Positions 56,068 to 64,000 of a stretch of DNA of 64,000 nt are shown piece after piece (the stretch's first letter is position 1; each line of letters begins with the position of its first letter). The notes under the pieces were generated by a model. That model searched no databases, was not told where the DNA came from, and saw nothing but the letters and a program-made list of their open reading frames with translations. The DNA comes from Shinella sumterensis (GTDB lineage: Bacteria; Pseudomonadota; Alphaproteobacteria; Rhizobiales; Rhizobiaceae). The stretch is from NCBI RefSeq assembly GCF_004514425.2, contig NZ_MYFN02000007.1, forward strand, positions 186,001-250,000. The letters are read 5' to 3'. A program made the position numbers and the translations under genes.

Positions 56068-57501
56068 ATGGCATTGGATCGAAAAAGCACCAATTCAGAG
56101 CGAAAAAAGAAGACCAATTCGCCCGACTGGTCGGCGCTCGTTCCCGTGCTGCCGGCCGCCGGCAAGCGCACGCCCGCGCTCTACCGGGAACTGCGCCGGC
56201 TGATCGAGGCGGGCACCCTGCCCGCCGGCGGCAAGCTGCCGACCTCGCGCGATCTCGCCGCCCGGCTGGGCATTGCGCGCGGCAGCGTGGTCGCGGCCTT
56301 CGAGATGCTGATCGCCGAGGGCTACGCGGTCGCCCGTCCCGGTGCCGGCACCTTCGTCGCCGACCGGGTGCCGACGGTCCGGCAGGCCGCCGCGCCCGCG
56401 ACGATGGAGGGTGCCGCGGTGCGGATGCCGCTGCCCGGCACGCTCGGCGTCGCCATGGCGGATGCCCGCACGCTCTCGCTCTTCCGCACCCTGCTCAACC
56501 GCCACCTCGCCCGCCCGGGACCGGAGCACTTCCACTACGGCGATCCGCGCGGTGGCGAAGCGTTGCGACAGGCGCTCGCGGCCTATCTGCGGCAGGCACG
56601 CGGCGTGCGCTGCACGGCGCAGTCCATCCTCATCACCTCGGGCACGCAGCAGGGCCTCGACCTCGTGGCGCGCGCACTGTTTTCGCCGGGCGAGCGGGTG
56701 ATGATCGAGGACCCGTGTTATCCCAGCGCCCGGGCCGTCTTTTCCGGCAACGGGCTTGCCGTATCGGGCCTGCCGGTCGATGGCGAGGGGGCGGATATCG
56801 CCCGGGCCGTGCCGGAGGTCCGCGCCGTCTATGTCACGCCGTCGCACCAGTTTCCGCTCGGCGTGACGATGACGATGCGCCGGAGGCTCGCGCTGATCGA
56901 CTGGGCGCGGGACACCGGTGGCTGGATCATCGAGGACGATTACGACAGCGAGTTCCGCTATGCCGGCCCGCCGCTCGCCGCCATGCAGGGCATGGATGAC
57001 AGCGGCCGCGTGATCTATCTCGGCACCTTCTCCAAGGTGCTGTTTCCCGGATTGCGCCTCGGCTACGCCGTCCTGCCCGACCCGCTTGTCGACCGGATCG
57101 TCGCGCTCAGGACACGCAGCGATCGCAGCCCGCCGACGCTGGCCGAGGCGGCGCTGACCGACCTCATCCGCGAGGGCCACTTCGCCGCCCATCTGCGCCG
57201 CGCCCGGCGGCAGGCGCAGGCGGCGCGCGATGGTTTGCTGGACGGGCTTCGCACGGCACCCGGCCTCGCCGTCGCCGTGCCGGACCAGGGCCTGCACCTC
57301 GTCGCGGGCCTGCCGGACGATGTGCCCGATATGGTGGCGGTCGAGATGGCGCGTAAGGCGGGGCTCGGTGTGCGGGCGCTCTCGGCCATGGCGGTCACGC
57401 AGCCGCCGCGGCAGGGCCTGGTGATCGGCTTTTCCGGCTTCGCGCCGGAGGTGCTGCGCGACGCGGCGTTGCGGTTCGCGGCAGCGCTTGTCGGCCTTTA
57501 A
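56068..57501 (+). CDS. MocR/PdxR family PLP-dependent regulator
   Basis: A 477-residue fusion of a GntR winged helix (RTPALYRELRRLIEAGTLPAG, LPTSRDLAARLGIARGSVV at about 33-75) and a class I aminotransferase domain with PLP lysine K323 in GTFSKVLFPGLRLG. YDSEFRYAG and HQFPLG are further family marks. These proteins sense PLP or amino compounds; PdxR members control vitamin B6 genes. The divergent PNPOx-fold gene fits a B6-related theme. The codons just after the start contain a tandem GAAAAAGCACCAATTC-type repeat. Confidence 0.94.
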   Translation: MALDRKSTNSERKKKTNSPDWSALVPVLPAAGKRTPALYRELRRLIEAGTLPAGGKLPTSRDLAARLGIARGSVVAAFEMLIAEGYAVARPGAGTFVADRVPTVRQAAAPATMEGAAVRMPLPGTLGVAMADARTLSLFRTLLNRHLARPGPEHFHYGDPRGGEALRQALAAYLRQARGVRCTAQSILITSGTQQGLDLVARALFSPGERVMIEDPCYPSARAVFSGNGLAVSGLPVDGEGADIARAVPEVRAVYVTPSHQFPLGVTMTMRRRLALIDWARDTGGWIIEDDYDSEFRYAGPPLAAMQGMDDSGRVIYLGTFSKVLFPGLRLGYAVLPDPLVDRIVALRTRSDRSPPTLAEAALTDLIREGHFAAHLRRARRQAQAARDGLLDGLRTAPGLAVAVPDQGLHLVAGLPDDVPDMVAVEMARKAGLGVRALSAMAVTQPPRQGLVIGFSGFAPEVLRDAALRFAAALVGL

Positions 57502-58223
57502 GCGACGCGGCGGCGGTCGGCGGCGCGCACCGTCGCCACCCAGGCACGCGCCAGCGCCAGGCCCGTGGCATCGGCGCTCGGCCCGCTTTCGGCGGCCAGT
57601 TCCGTGCGCCTTGCATACCAGTCCGGCGCCATGCCGGCGATGAGATCCGGGAAGGTGGCGACCCATTCGTCGACCACCGCGCGGCTCGCCTCGAAATGGA
57701 ACTGCGTGCCGTAGACCGCCCTGCCGAGCCGGAAGGCCTGGTTCGCCACGGCGTCGCTTCCGGCAAGGCGCGCGGCACCCTTAGGCAGCGTGAAGGTGTC
57801 GCTGTGCCATTCGAAGATCGGGAAGGAGGACGCGGCGGCTGACAGCACCGGGTCGGCGGCGCCTTCCGCAGTCAGCGACACCGTGCACCAGCCGAATTCC
57901 GGCGCCGTGCCGATCAGGTTGTCGCCGCCATAGGCGCGGGCCAGAAGCTGGCTGCCGAGGCACACGCCCAGGACCGATTTGTCGGCATCGCCGAAGCGGC
58001 GCATCAGGGCGGCAAGCGCGGGCAGGTAGGCGTGGCTCTCGTCGTCGAGCGCATTCTGCGGACCGCCCATCACGACGATGGCGTCATGGGCGGTGTCATC
58101 GGCGGGGATGGCGTCGCCGGCATGGGGGCGGCAGATGTCGATCTCGGCGCCTGCTTCTTCAAGCGCGATGCCGATCTGGCCGAGCAAAGTCACCTTGTCA
58201 TTTTCCACCACCAGAACCCGCAT
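57498..58223 (-). CDS. Class I glutamine amidotransferase-like protein (GuaA N-domain type)
   Basis: A 241-residue GATase1 protein with VVMGGPQNALDD, the nucleophile cysteine in VLGVCLGSQLLARA and FHFEAS with the histidine. It resembles stand-alone amidotransferases of the GMP synthase glutaminase type that act on gamma-glutamyl or similar compounds (YfeJ/PuuD-like). The partner and substrate are unknown. The start at 58223 gives MRVLVVENDKV. Its 3' end overlaps the MocR stop by four bases on the opposite strand. Confidence 0.9.
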   Translation of the reverse strand: MRVLVVENDKVTLLGQIGIALEEAGAEIDICRPHAGDAIPADDTAHDAIVVMGGPQNALDDESHAYLPALAALMRRFGDADKSVLGVCLGSQLLARAYGGDNLIGTAPEFGWCTVSLTAEGAADPVLSAAASSFPIFEWHSDTFTLPKGAARLAGSDAVANQAFRLGRAVYGTQFHFEASRAVVDEWVATFPDLIAGMAPDWYARRTELAAESGPSADATGLALARAWVATVRAADRRRVA

Positions 58224-58320
58224 GCGATACTCCTGCCTTTCGATAGGAGGCGACACAACCATGCTCCGCGGGTTCGTTCAAGACCGGCCGGCAGAAAGAG
58301 ATCGGGGCCGGCGGGCCGGC

Positions 58321-58749
58321 TCAGGGATAGATGACGCCCTTGCGCAGGATGACATTCGCATAGAGCCGCGGCTCGCCGGTCTGCACCAGCGTATGGGCGG
58401 CACGCACGCGATTGTAGAAATCGGCGCCGACGAGCGGCACGACGGTGCGCTGCGGCTCGTGGCGGGCGCAGCAGTCGATGATCTCGCTGTGCACCGGCTC
58501 CAGCCGGTCGCGTTCCTGCCGGTAGGTCGAACGGAAGATCGCCTCCTCGACGAAGTCGTCGATGGGCATGACGGACAGGATGGCGTTGAGCACAGGCACC
58601 AGCGGCAGGCCGTCGAGGCGGATGAGCCGGCGGGCATGCTCGACGCCGGGATAGTTGCCGTCGACGATGGCGATCTCGTCGCCGTGGCCCATGGCACGCA
58701 GCGTCGACAGCAGCTCCGGGCTCAGGATGGGATCGATATTCTTCAGCAT
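58321..58749 (-). CDS. fucU: RbsD/FucU family sugar mutarotase
   Basis: A 142-residue FucU-type protein catalysing anomer interconversion of sugars such as fucose or ribose before kinase or isomerase steps. MLKNIDPILSPELLSTLRAMGHGDEIAIVDGNYPG is the family opening. EAIFRSTYRQERD and LVGADFYNRVRAAHTLVQTGEPRLYANVILRKG follow. It begins one base after the stop of the ROK repressor, so the two are co-transcribed, and it belongs functionally to the sugar-uptake locus (inference). Confidence 0.93.
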   Translation of the reverse strand: MLKNIDPILSPELLSTLRAMGHGDEIAIVDGNYPGVEHARRLIRLDGLPLVPVLNAILSVMPIDDFVEEAIFRSTYRQERDRLEPVHSEIIDCCARHEPQRTVVPLVGADFYNRVRAAHTLVQTGEPRLYANVILRKGVIYP

Positions 58750-59979
58750 TCAGCCAAGCTCCTTGAAGAGAACGTTCTGGTCGGGAAGGTAACGGGAAAA
58801 CAGCGGCAGGCTTGCCCCGCCGATCGAGCGGGCATGGCTGCCGACGGCGCCCTCCACGATCTCGGGCATGGTGACGCCCTGCAGGTCGAGCCGCGCGACG
58901 GCGGCCTTGGTCGCGTCGACGACGCGCGCGCGCACCCAGTCGGGAAAACCGCCGTCGATGATGACGGCGGCAAAGTCGATGACGGAGGCCGAGGCGATGA
59001 CGGCCTGGGCGAGTGCCGCCGCCACATCGTCGATCCACAGCTGCAGGGGCGCGCCGAAATCCACCCAGCCGTCGGGCGAATACCAGAGCGGCATGGGGTC
59101 GATGCCGGCTTCGCGCAGCAGGTTTTCCAGCCGGTAGATGGAGGCGATCTTGAGCAGCTGCACGGTCTCGCCGTCGCGGCCCTGCACGGGCAGCGGGCCG
59201 ACGGCGCCCGCCGTTCCGGTGCGGCCGGTAAACAGCGCGGAGTTCAGCACCACGCCGCCGCCGATGAAGGAGCCGATGAAGAGATAGAGGAAATCGGGAT
59301 AGTGCGGGCCGCGGCCGAAGACCAGCTCGGCGGCGCAGGCGCTGGTGGCGTCGTTCTGCAAGGTGACGGGATAGGGCACGCGCCTGGCGATCTCGGCCTC
59401 GAGATCGACGCCGCGCCACTGGTCCATCTCGGCCTGCGGGGCGCCCACCTCGCTTGCCCAGCTCCACAGCTCGAAGGGCGCGGCGACGCCGAAGCCGGCG
59501 ATGCGGGCGCGCTCCTGCGGGCTCATCGACGCCTGAAGTTCGGCCAGCCCCTCCTCCACGAAGGACAGCAGCGGCCCGGGCATGGGATAGGGAAAGGTGC
59601 AGCGCACCTGCCGGCGAATGCCGCCGACGAAATCCATCAGCACGATATCGGCGCTGCGCCGGCCGATCTTCATGCCGAGCGAATAGACCGCCTCCGGGTT
59701 GAGCCGCATCGGCACGGAGGGCTGGCCGACCTTGCCGCGCAGGGGTTCGCCGCGGATCAGCAGGCCTTCGGCCTCCAGCGCGCGCATGATGACCGTCACC
59801 GTCTGGGCGGACAGGCCGCTGCGCCGCGCGATCTCGGCCTTGGAGAGGCTGCCGTGCCGGCGCACCAGCGACATGACGAGGCGCTCGTTATAGGCGCGCA
59901 CGCGCACCTGGTTCGCTCCCCCGCTGGGATCGAGGATATCGGCCGGCGCGGCCATCGCCGACGCGGCATCTTTGATCAT
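58750..59979 (-). CDS. ROK family transcriptional regulator (FrcR-like)
   Basis: A 409-residue NagC/XylR-type repressor. The HTH is SLSKAEIARRSGLSAQTVTV at about 43-63, followed by ROK domains with LQNDATSACAAELVFGRG and FIGSFIGGGVVLN. The usual zinc motif CxCGxxGCxE is missing; only two cysteines occur in the whole protein, both outside it. It is divergent from the fructose transport operon, with an operator between, so it probably senses a sugar and represses that operon. FucU follows immediately. Confidence 0.93.
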   Translation of the reverse strand: MIKDAASAMAAPADILDPSGGANQVRVRAYNERLVMSLVRRHGSLSKAEIARRSGLSAQTVTVIMRALEAEGLLIRGEPLRGKVGQPSVPMRLNPEAVYSLGMKIGRRSADIVLMDFVGGIRRQVRCTFPYPMPGPLLSFVEEGLAELQASMSPQERARIAGFGVAAPFELWSWASEVGAPQAEMDQWRGVDLEAEIARRVPYPVTLQNDATSACAAELVFGRGPHYPDFLYLFIGSFIGGGVVLNSALFTGRTGTAGAVGPLPVQGRDGETVQLLKIASIYRLENLLREAGIDPMPLWYSPDGWVDFGAPLQLWIDDVAAALAQAVIASASVIDFAAVIIDGGFPDWVRARVVDATKAAVARLDLQGVTMPEIVEGAVGSHARSIGGASLPLFSRYLPDQNVLFKELG

Positions 59980-60113
59980 CGTGTCCTCCCGTGCCGGCCC
60001 TGGCGCAAGACGCCCGTTCCGGTCCTCTTATCGGCTGGCGCTCCGCTCTTCCACCGGAAACGTTACAGCCGGGGCCGTCGCCCACCGTTGAGCGGAGCAT
60101 GCCACATCGGATT

Positions 60114-60134
60114 AATAATTCAATTCGATTTATT
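60114..60134. promoter_or_regulatory. ROK-type operator upstream of frcB
   Basis: AATAATTC (60114-60121) and GATTTATT (60127-60134) form an imperfect palindrome (7 of 8 pairs) around AATTC, similar in size and A/T ends to NagC/Mlc sites. A perfect -35-like TTGACA follows at 60137-60142, so binding would block the frc promoter. The -10 is not evident. Confidence 0.6.
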
Positions 60135-60263
60135 TATTGACAGGCATTTCTTTTGGTGTTCTCTTGACCGTCGGAAGCCGGTCGGACAGCAGGAACCCTG
60201 TCCACCCGCGACCGGATGGCCCCGGGAGAGGGGCGCATCCCGTTTTGTCCTTGGGAGGATTAC

Positions 60264-61289
60264 ATGAAGACATCCATCATTTCCGCCGCTCTCGGCGCGC
60301 TGGCGCTTGGCGTGGCCTTTTCCACGCCGGCCGCCGCGGCAGACACCACCGCCTGCCTGATCACCAAGACCGACACCAATCCCTTCTTCGTCAAGATGAA
60401 GGAAGGCGCGACCGCCAAGGCCGCCGAGCTCGGCGTGACGCTGAAGTCCTATGCCGGCAAGATCGACGGCGATTCCGAAAGCCAGGTCGCCGCCATCGAG
60501 ACCTGCATCGCCGATGGCGCCAAGGGCATCCTGATCGCCGCTTCCGACACCAAGGGCATCGTTCCCTCCGTGCAGAAGGCGCGCGACGCCGGCCTGCTCG
60601 TCATCGCGCTCGACACCCCGCTCGAGCCGCTCGACAGCGCCGACATGACCTTCGCCACCGACAACCTGCTGGCCGGCGAACTCATCGGCAAGTGGGCCGC
60701 CGCGACCCTCGGCGACGGCGCCAAGGATGCCAAGATCGCCTTCCTGAACCTCACGCCGTCGCAGCCGTCGGTCGACGTCCTGCGCAACCAGGGCTTCATG
60801 AAGGGCTTCGGCATCGACGTGAAGGACATCAACAAGATCGGCGACGAGGACGATCCGCGCATCGTCGGCAACGACGTGACGAACGGCAACGAGGAAGGCG
60901 GCCGCACCGCCATGGAAAACCTTCTCCAGAAGGATCCGACCATCAATGTCGTGCACACGATCAACGAGCCGGCCGCTGCCGGCGCCTATGAAGCACTGAA
61001 GGCCGTCGGCCGCGAGAAGGACGTGCTCATCGTTTCCGTCGACGGCGGTTGCCCGGGCGTGCAGAACGTCGCCGACGGCGTGATCGGCGCGACTTCGCAG
61101 CAATATCCGCTGATGATGGCGGCGCTTGGCGTCGAGGCCATCAAGAAGTTCGCCGATACCGGCGAGAAGCCGAAGGCCACCGAAGGCAAGGACTTCTTCG
61201 ACACGGGCGTGACGCTCGTCACCGACAAGCCGGCCGCTGGCATCGATTCGATCGATACCAAGGCCGGCAAGGAAAAGTGCTGGGGCTGA
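60264..61289 (+). CDS. frcB: Fructose ABC transporter substrate-binding protein
   Basis: A 341-residue periplasmic sugar-binding protein of the ribose/galactose family. The signal peptide ends AAAA-DTTAC near residue 27. [40 protein letters not shown] and [15 protein letters not shown] are typical of FrcB. In Sinorhizobium FrcB binds fructose, ribose and mannose. TTGGGAGGAT lies ahead of the ATG. It is the first gene of frcB-frcC-frcA-frcK and has its own strong hairpin after the stop. Confidence 0.95.
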   Translation: MKTSIISAALGALALGVAFSTPAAAADTTACLITKTDTNPFFVKMKEGATAKAAELGVTLKSYAGKIDGDSESQVAAIETCIADGAKGILIAASDTKGIVPSVQKARDAGLLVIALDTPLEPLDSADMTFATDNLLAGELIGKWAAATLGDGAKDAKIAFLNLTPSQPSVDVLRNQGFMKGFGIDVKDINKIGDEDDPRIVGNDVTNGNEEGGRTAMENLLQKDPTINVVHTINEPAAAGAYEALKAVGREKDVLIVSVDGGCPGVQNVADGVIGATSQQYPLMMAALGVEAIKKFADTGEKPKATEGKDFFDTGVTLVTDKPAAGIDSIDTKAGKEKCWG

Positions 61290-61297
61290 TGCCTCAT

Positions 61298-61322
61298 GCC
61301 GGCCCGGTCAGACCGGGCCGGC
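61298..61322 (+). other. Stable intercistronic hairpin after frcB
   Basis: GCCGGCCCGGTC (61298-61309) pairs with GACCGGGCCGGC (61311-61322), a 12-bp stem nine bases beyond the frcB stop and without a T-run. Such hairpins commonly stabilise the upstream mRNA and raise binding-protein output over permease (known for sugar ABC operons). Confidence 0.75.
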
Positions 61323-61546
61323 CATCCGCCACGGCGGACCGGGTGAACGCACCCTTGTTTTGACAATCGCTAAAAGACGTGGGCACCATCGTCCCCTGCA
61401 AGCGGCCGCGCTTTATGATGCGGCTGGCGCAGGAGACCGCCCGAAGAAGGCGGCCGGTGCACACGAGCATCTCGACCGGTTGTTCACGCACCCAATGTAT
61501 CCGGCACTGCCGCGACGGTCGGCATCGGAAGGGGAGGAAAAGGATC

Positions 61547-62647
61547 ATGAGTGAGACAACGACGGCGACGCAACCCGCTCAGGGGTCGCAGCCTTCGCAG
61601 GAATTCGAGAAGGTGCTGTCCGGCAGTGCAACGCAGGTCGCGTCCTTCGATACGAACGACAAGACGGCCGTGCAGAAATTCCAGCACTTCCTGCACGGCA
61701 ATCCCTCTGCCGTGCCGCTGATCGTGCTGGTGCTTTCGGTTGCCGTCTTCGGCATCGTTCTCGGCGGCAAGTTCTTCTCCGCCTTCACGCTGACGCTCAT
61801 CCTCCAGCAGGTGGCGATCGTCGGCATCGTCGGCGCGGCGCAGACGCTGGTGATCCTGACCGCGGGCATCGACCTTTCGGTCGGCGCGATCATGGTGCTC
61901 TCCTCCGTCGTGATGGGGCAGTTCACCTTCCGCTACGGCCTGCCGCCCTCGGTGGCGGTGCTGTGCGGCCTCGCCTGCGGTGCGCTGTGCGGCTATATCA
62001 ACGGCCTGCTCGTCGCGCGCATGAAGCTGCCGCCCTTCATCGTGACGCTCGGCATGTGGCAGATCATCCTCGCCTCCAACTTCCTCTATTCCGCCAACGA
62101 GACGATCCGCTCGCAGGACCTCGCCGCGCAGGCGCCGCTGCTGCAGTTCTTCGGCAACAATATCCGGCTTGGCGGCGCGGTCTTCACCTACGGCGTCATC
62201 GCCATGGTGCTGCTCGTGGCGCTGCTGTGGTACGTGCTGAACCAGACGGCCTGGGGCCGACATGTCTATGCCGTCGGTGACGACCCGGACGCAGCGGAAC
62301 TGGCCGGCGTCAACGTCAAGCGCATGCTCGTCTCCGTCTATACGCTGTCCGGCCTCATCTGTGCACTCGCCGGCTGGGCCCTCATCGGCCGCATCGGCTC
62401 GGTCTCGCCGACCGCCGGCCAGTTCGCCAATATCGAATCGATCACCGCCGTGGTGATCGGCGGGCTCTCGCTCTTCGGCGGGCGCGGCTCCATCCTCGGC
62501 ATGATCTTCGGCGCGCTGATCGTCGGCGTGTTCTCGCTCGGCCTACGCCTGATCGGCACGGACCCGCAATGGACCTATCTCCTGATCGGCGTCCTCATCA
62601 TCTCGGCAGTGGCAATCGACCAGTGGATCAGAAAGGTAGCAGGCTGA
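61547..62647 (+). CDS. frcC: Fructose ABC transporter permease
   Basis: A 366-residue inner-membrane permease of the RbsC family with eight or more helices. It begins with a soluble tail of about 55 residues (SETTTATQPAQGSQPSQEF), longer than RbsC. ILTAGIDLSVGAIMVLSSVV, ARMKLPPFIVTLGMWQ and GDDPDAAELAGVNVKRML with the EAA-like coupling loop are family features. GGGGAGGAAAAGG precedes the ATG at 61547. A frame from 61379 is rejected. Its stop overlaps the frcA start by one base. Confidence 0.95.
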   Translation: MSETTTATQPAQGSQPSQEFEKVLSGSATQVASFDTNDKTAVQKFQHFLHGNPSAVPLIVLVLSVAVFGIVLGGKFFSAFTLTLILQQVAIVGIVGAAQTLVILTAGIDLSVGAIMVLSSVVMGQFTFRYGLPPSVAVLCGLACGALCGYINGLLVARMKLPPFIVTLGMWQIILASNFLYSANETIRSQDLAAQAPLLQFFGNNIRLGGAVFTYGVIAMVLLVALLWYVLNQTAWGRHVYAVGDDPDAAELAGVNVKRMLVSVYTLSGLICALAGWALIGRIGSVSPTAGQFANIESITAVVIGGLSLFGGRGSILGMIFGALIVGVFSLGLRLIGTDPQWTYLLIGVLIISAVAIDQWIRKVAG

Positions 62648-63426
62648 TGGCTCTCGAACCCATTCTCACCGCCCGCGGTCTCGTCAAACGCTATGGCCGC
62701 GTCACCGCCCTCGACCATGCCGATTTCGACCTCTATCCCGGCGAGATCCTCGCCGTGATCGGCGACAACGGCGCGGGCAAGTCCTCGATGATCAAGGCGA
62801 TCTCCGGCGCCATCTCCCCCGACGAGGGCGAGATCCGGCTGGAGGGAAAGCCCATCAGCTTCCGCTCGCCGATCGATGCCCAGAAGGCCGGGATAGAGAC
62901 CGTCTACCAGAACCTCGCGCTCTCGCCGGCGCTGTCGATTGCCGACAACATGTTCCTCGGGCGCGAGATCCGCAAACCCGGCGTCATGGGCAGCGTGTTC
63001 CGCAAGCTCGACCGCGGCGCGATGGAGAAATTCGCCCGCGACAAGCTCTCGGAACTCGGCCTGATGACGATCCAGAACATCAACCAGGCGGTGGAGACGC
63101 TGTCGGGCGGCCAGCGCCAGGGCGTGGCGGTGGCGCGTGCCGCAGCCTTCGGCTCGAAGGTCATCATCCTCGACGAACCGACGGCCGCACTCGGCGTCAA
63201 GGAAAGCCGGCGCGTGCTGGAACTCATCCTCGACGTGCGCCGTCGCGGCATTCCCATCGTGCTCATCTCGCACAACATGCCGCATGTCTTCGAGGTTGCG
63301 GACCGCATTCACATCCACCGCCTCGGCCGGCGATTGACCGTCATCAATCCGAAGGATTACACCATGTCCGACGCCGTCGCCTTCATGACGGGCGCCAAGG
63401 TGCCGACGGAGGCTATTGCGGCATGA
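62647..63426 (+). CDS. frcA: Fructose ABC transporter ATP-binding protein
   Basis: A 259-residue ATPase that powers sugar uptake. Walker A is GDNGAGKSS at 39-47, the Q-loop VYQNL near 87, the signature LSGGQRQ at 152-158 and Walker B ILDEPT at 174-179. It has one nucleotide-binding domain, about half the size of RbsA-type tandem ATPases, as in Sinorhizobium FrcA, so it acts as a homodimer. It overlaps frcC by one base and frcK by four bases. Confidence 0.97.
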   Translation: MALEPILTARGLVKRYGRVTALDHADFDLYPGEILAVIGDNGAGKSSMIKAISGAISPDEGEIRLEGKPISFRSPIDAQKAGIETVYQNLALSPALSIADNMFLGREIRKPGVMGSVFRKLDRGAMEKFARDKLSELGLMTIQNINQAVETLSGGQRQGVAVARAAAFGSKVIILDEPTAALGVKESRRVLELILDVRRRGIPIVLISHNMPHVFEVADRIHIHRLGRRLTVINPKDYTMSDAVAFMTGAKVPTEAIAA

Positions 63427-64000
63427 TATCGCCTGCCACGATCGTGGATGCCATCCAGCGGCGCGCGGGAGACGCGCGCCGCTTTCTCGTCGGGCTGGCG
63501 GGTCCGCCGGCGGCCGGCAAGTCGACGCTCGCCGAGGCGCTGAGGGCGGGGCTTCTCGCGCGCGGCGAGAGCGCCGAAATCCTGCCCATGGACGGCTTCC
63601 ACCTGGATAACGGCATCCTGGCCGAACGGGGCCTGTTGCCGCGCAAGGGCATTGCCGAAACCTTTGACGGCCGCGGTTTCATCGATATCGTGCATGCGCT
63701 GAAGCGCGCCGAGGACGAGGTTCTCGTGCCGGTCTTCGACCGCTCGCGCGAGCTTGCCATCAATGCCGCGCGCGCCATTCCGAAAGAAACCCGTTTCATT
63801 CTGGCCGAGGGCAACTACCTGCTGTTCAAGGATGCGCCCTGGGACCGGCTCGACGGCGTCTTCGACTTCACCATCTTCGTCGGCCCGCCCTATGCCGTTC
63901 TGGAAGAACGCCTGCGCCGCCGCTGGATGAGCTATGACCTGCCCGAAGACCAGATCGGCTGGAAGCTCTACGGCAACGACCTGCCGAACGGAAAGCGCAT
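63423..64000 (+). CDS. frcK: FrcK-type kinase, N-terminal part (cut by window edge)
   Basis: The ATG at 63423 overlaps the frcA stop (ATGA) and the frame stays open for about 192 residues to the window edge. The P-loop is GPPAAGKST at 27-35, followed by a PMDGFHLDN motif and EGNYLLF, the pattern of uridine kinase/phosphoribulokinase-like nucleoside or sugar kinases. It fits the kinase FrcK of frcBCAK, whose role in sugar uptake is not fully settled. The C-terminus is missing from the window. Confidence 0.92.
   Translation, partial: MISPATIVDAIQRRAGDARRFLVGLAGPPAAGKSTLAEALRAGLLARGESAEILPMDGFHLDNGILAERGLLPRKGIAETFDGRGFIDIVHALKRAEDEVLVPVFDRSRELAINAARAIPKETRFILAEGNYLLFKDAPWDRLDGVFDFTIFVGPPYAVLEERLRRRWMSYDLPEDQIGWKLYGNDLPNGKR

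Overview
The window is about 64 kb of GC-rich, densely coding chromosome from an alphaproteobacterium, most probably family Rhizobiaceae (Shinella, Ensifer or Rhizobium-like). The inference rests on the gene set: a phosphatidylethanolamine N-methyltransferase (PmtA), dnaN away from dnaA, a frcBCAK-type fructose transport operon with its ROK regulator, and short palindromic intergenic repeats of rhizobial type. Both edges cut genes: a LysE exporter on the left and the kinase frcK on the right. No rRNA, tRNA, CRISPR array, prophage or transposase gene was found, so this looks like core chromosome with small regulatory cassettes.

Layout. 1-4.4 kb: two divergent LysE exporters, cysteine synthase, a VOC protein, a 107-bp MITE-like palindromic element and comM/yifB. 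4.6-10.4 kb: the minus-strand rsmI-yraN-gshB run, then dnaN, pmtA, a phosphatase-like protein and pyrF on the plus strand. 10.4-18.2 kb: a palindromic repeat, small proteins, an NDUFA9-like protein, uppP, GST, queG, an epimerase, an RlpA-like protein and an RsmB-type methyltransferase. 18.2-23.6 kb: a four-gene periplasmic cluster (imelysin, di-haem cytochrome, second imelysin, DUF1513 propeller) that looks like an iron or redox system. 23.6-26.9 kb: tspO, thioesterase, MTA/SAH nucleosidase and guaA. 26.9-39.9 kb: TetR, Lrp and MarR cassettes, each with palindromic sites, mixed with repair, lipid and amino-acid genes. 39.9-45 kb: xseA, then a divergent envelope-glycosylation module (GT-C membrane protein, DPM-type GT2, GtrA). 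45-58 kb: XRE regulators, acetylpolyamine/histone deacetylase, GNATs, oxidoreductases, lepA, an MFS transporter, a PNPOx/MocR pair and a glutamine amidotransferase. 58.3-64 kb: the fructose locus, with fucU and a ROK repressor on the minus strand facing frcB-frcC-frcA-frcK.

The main themes are self-contained regulator-target pairs whose operators can be read directly (TetR at 27.5/28.1 kb, MarR at 38.8 kb, Lrp at 33 kb, XRE at 45.7 kb, ROK at 60.1 kb), the imelysin/di-haem cluster with an Irr-like motif upstream, and the STT3-like GT-C protein beside a polyprenyl-phosphate sugar synthase and flippase pair. The last two are the best candidates for poorly described biology. All functional calls come from motif recognition and context; no database search was run.
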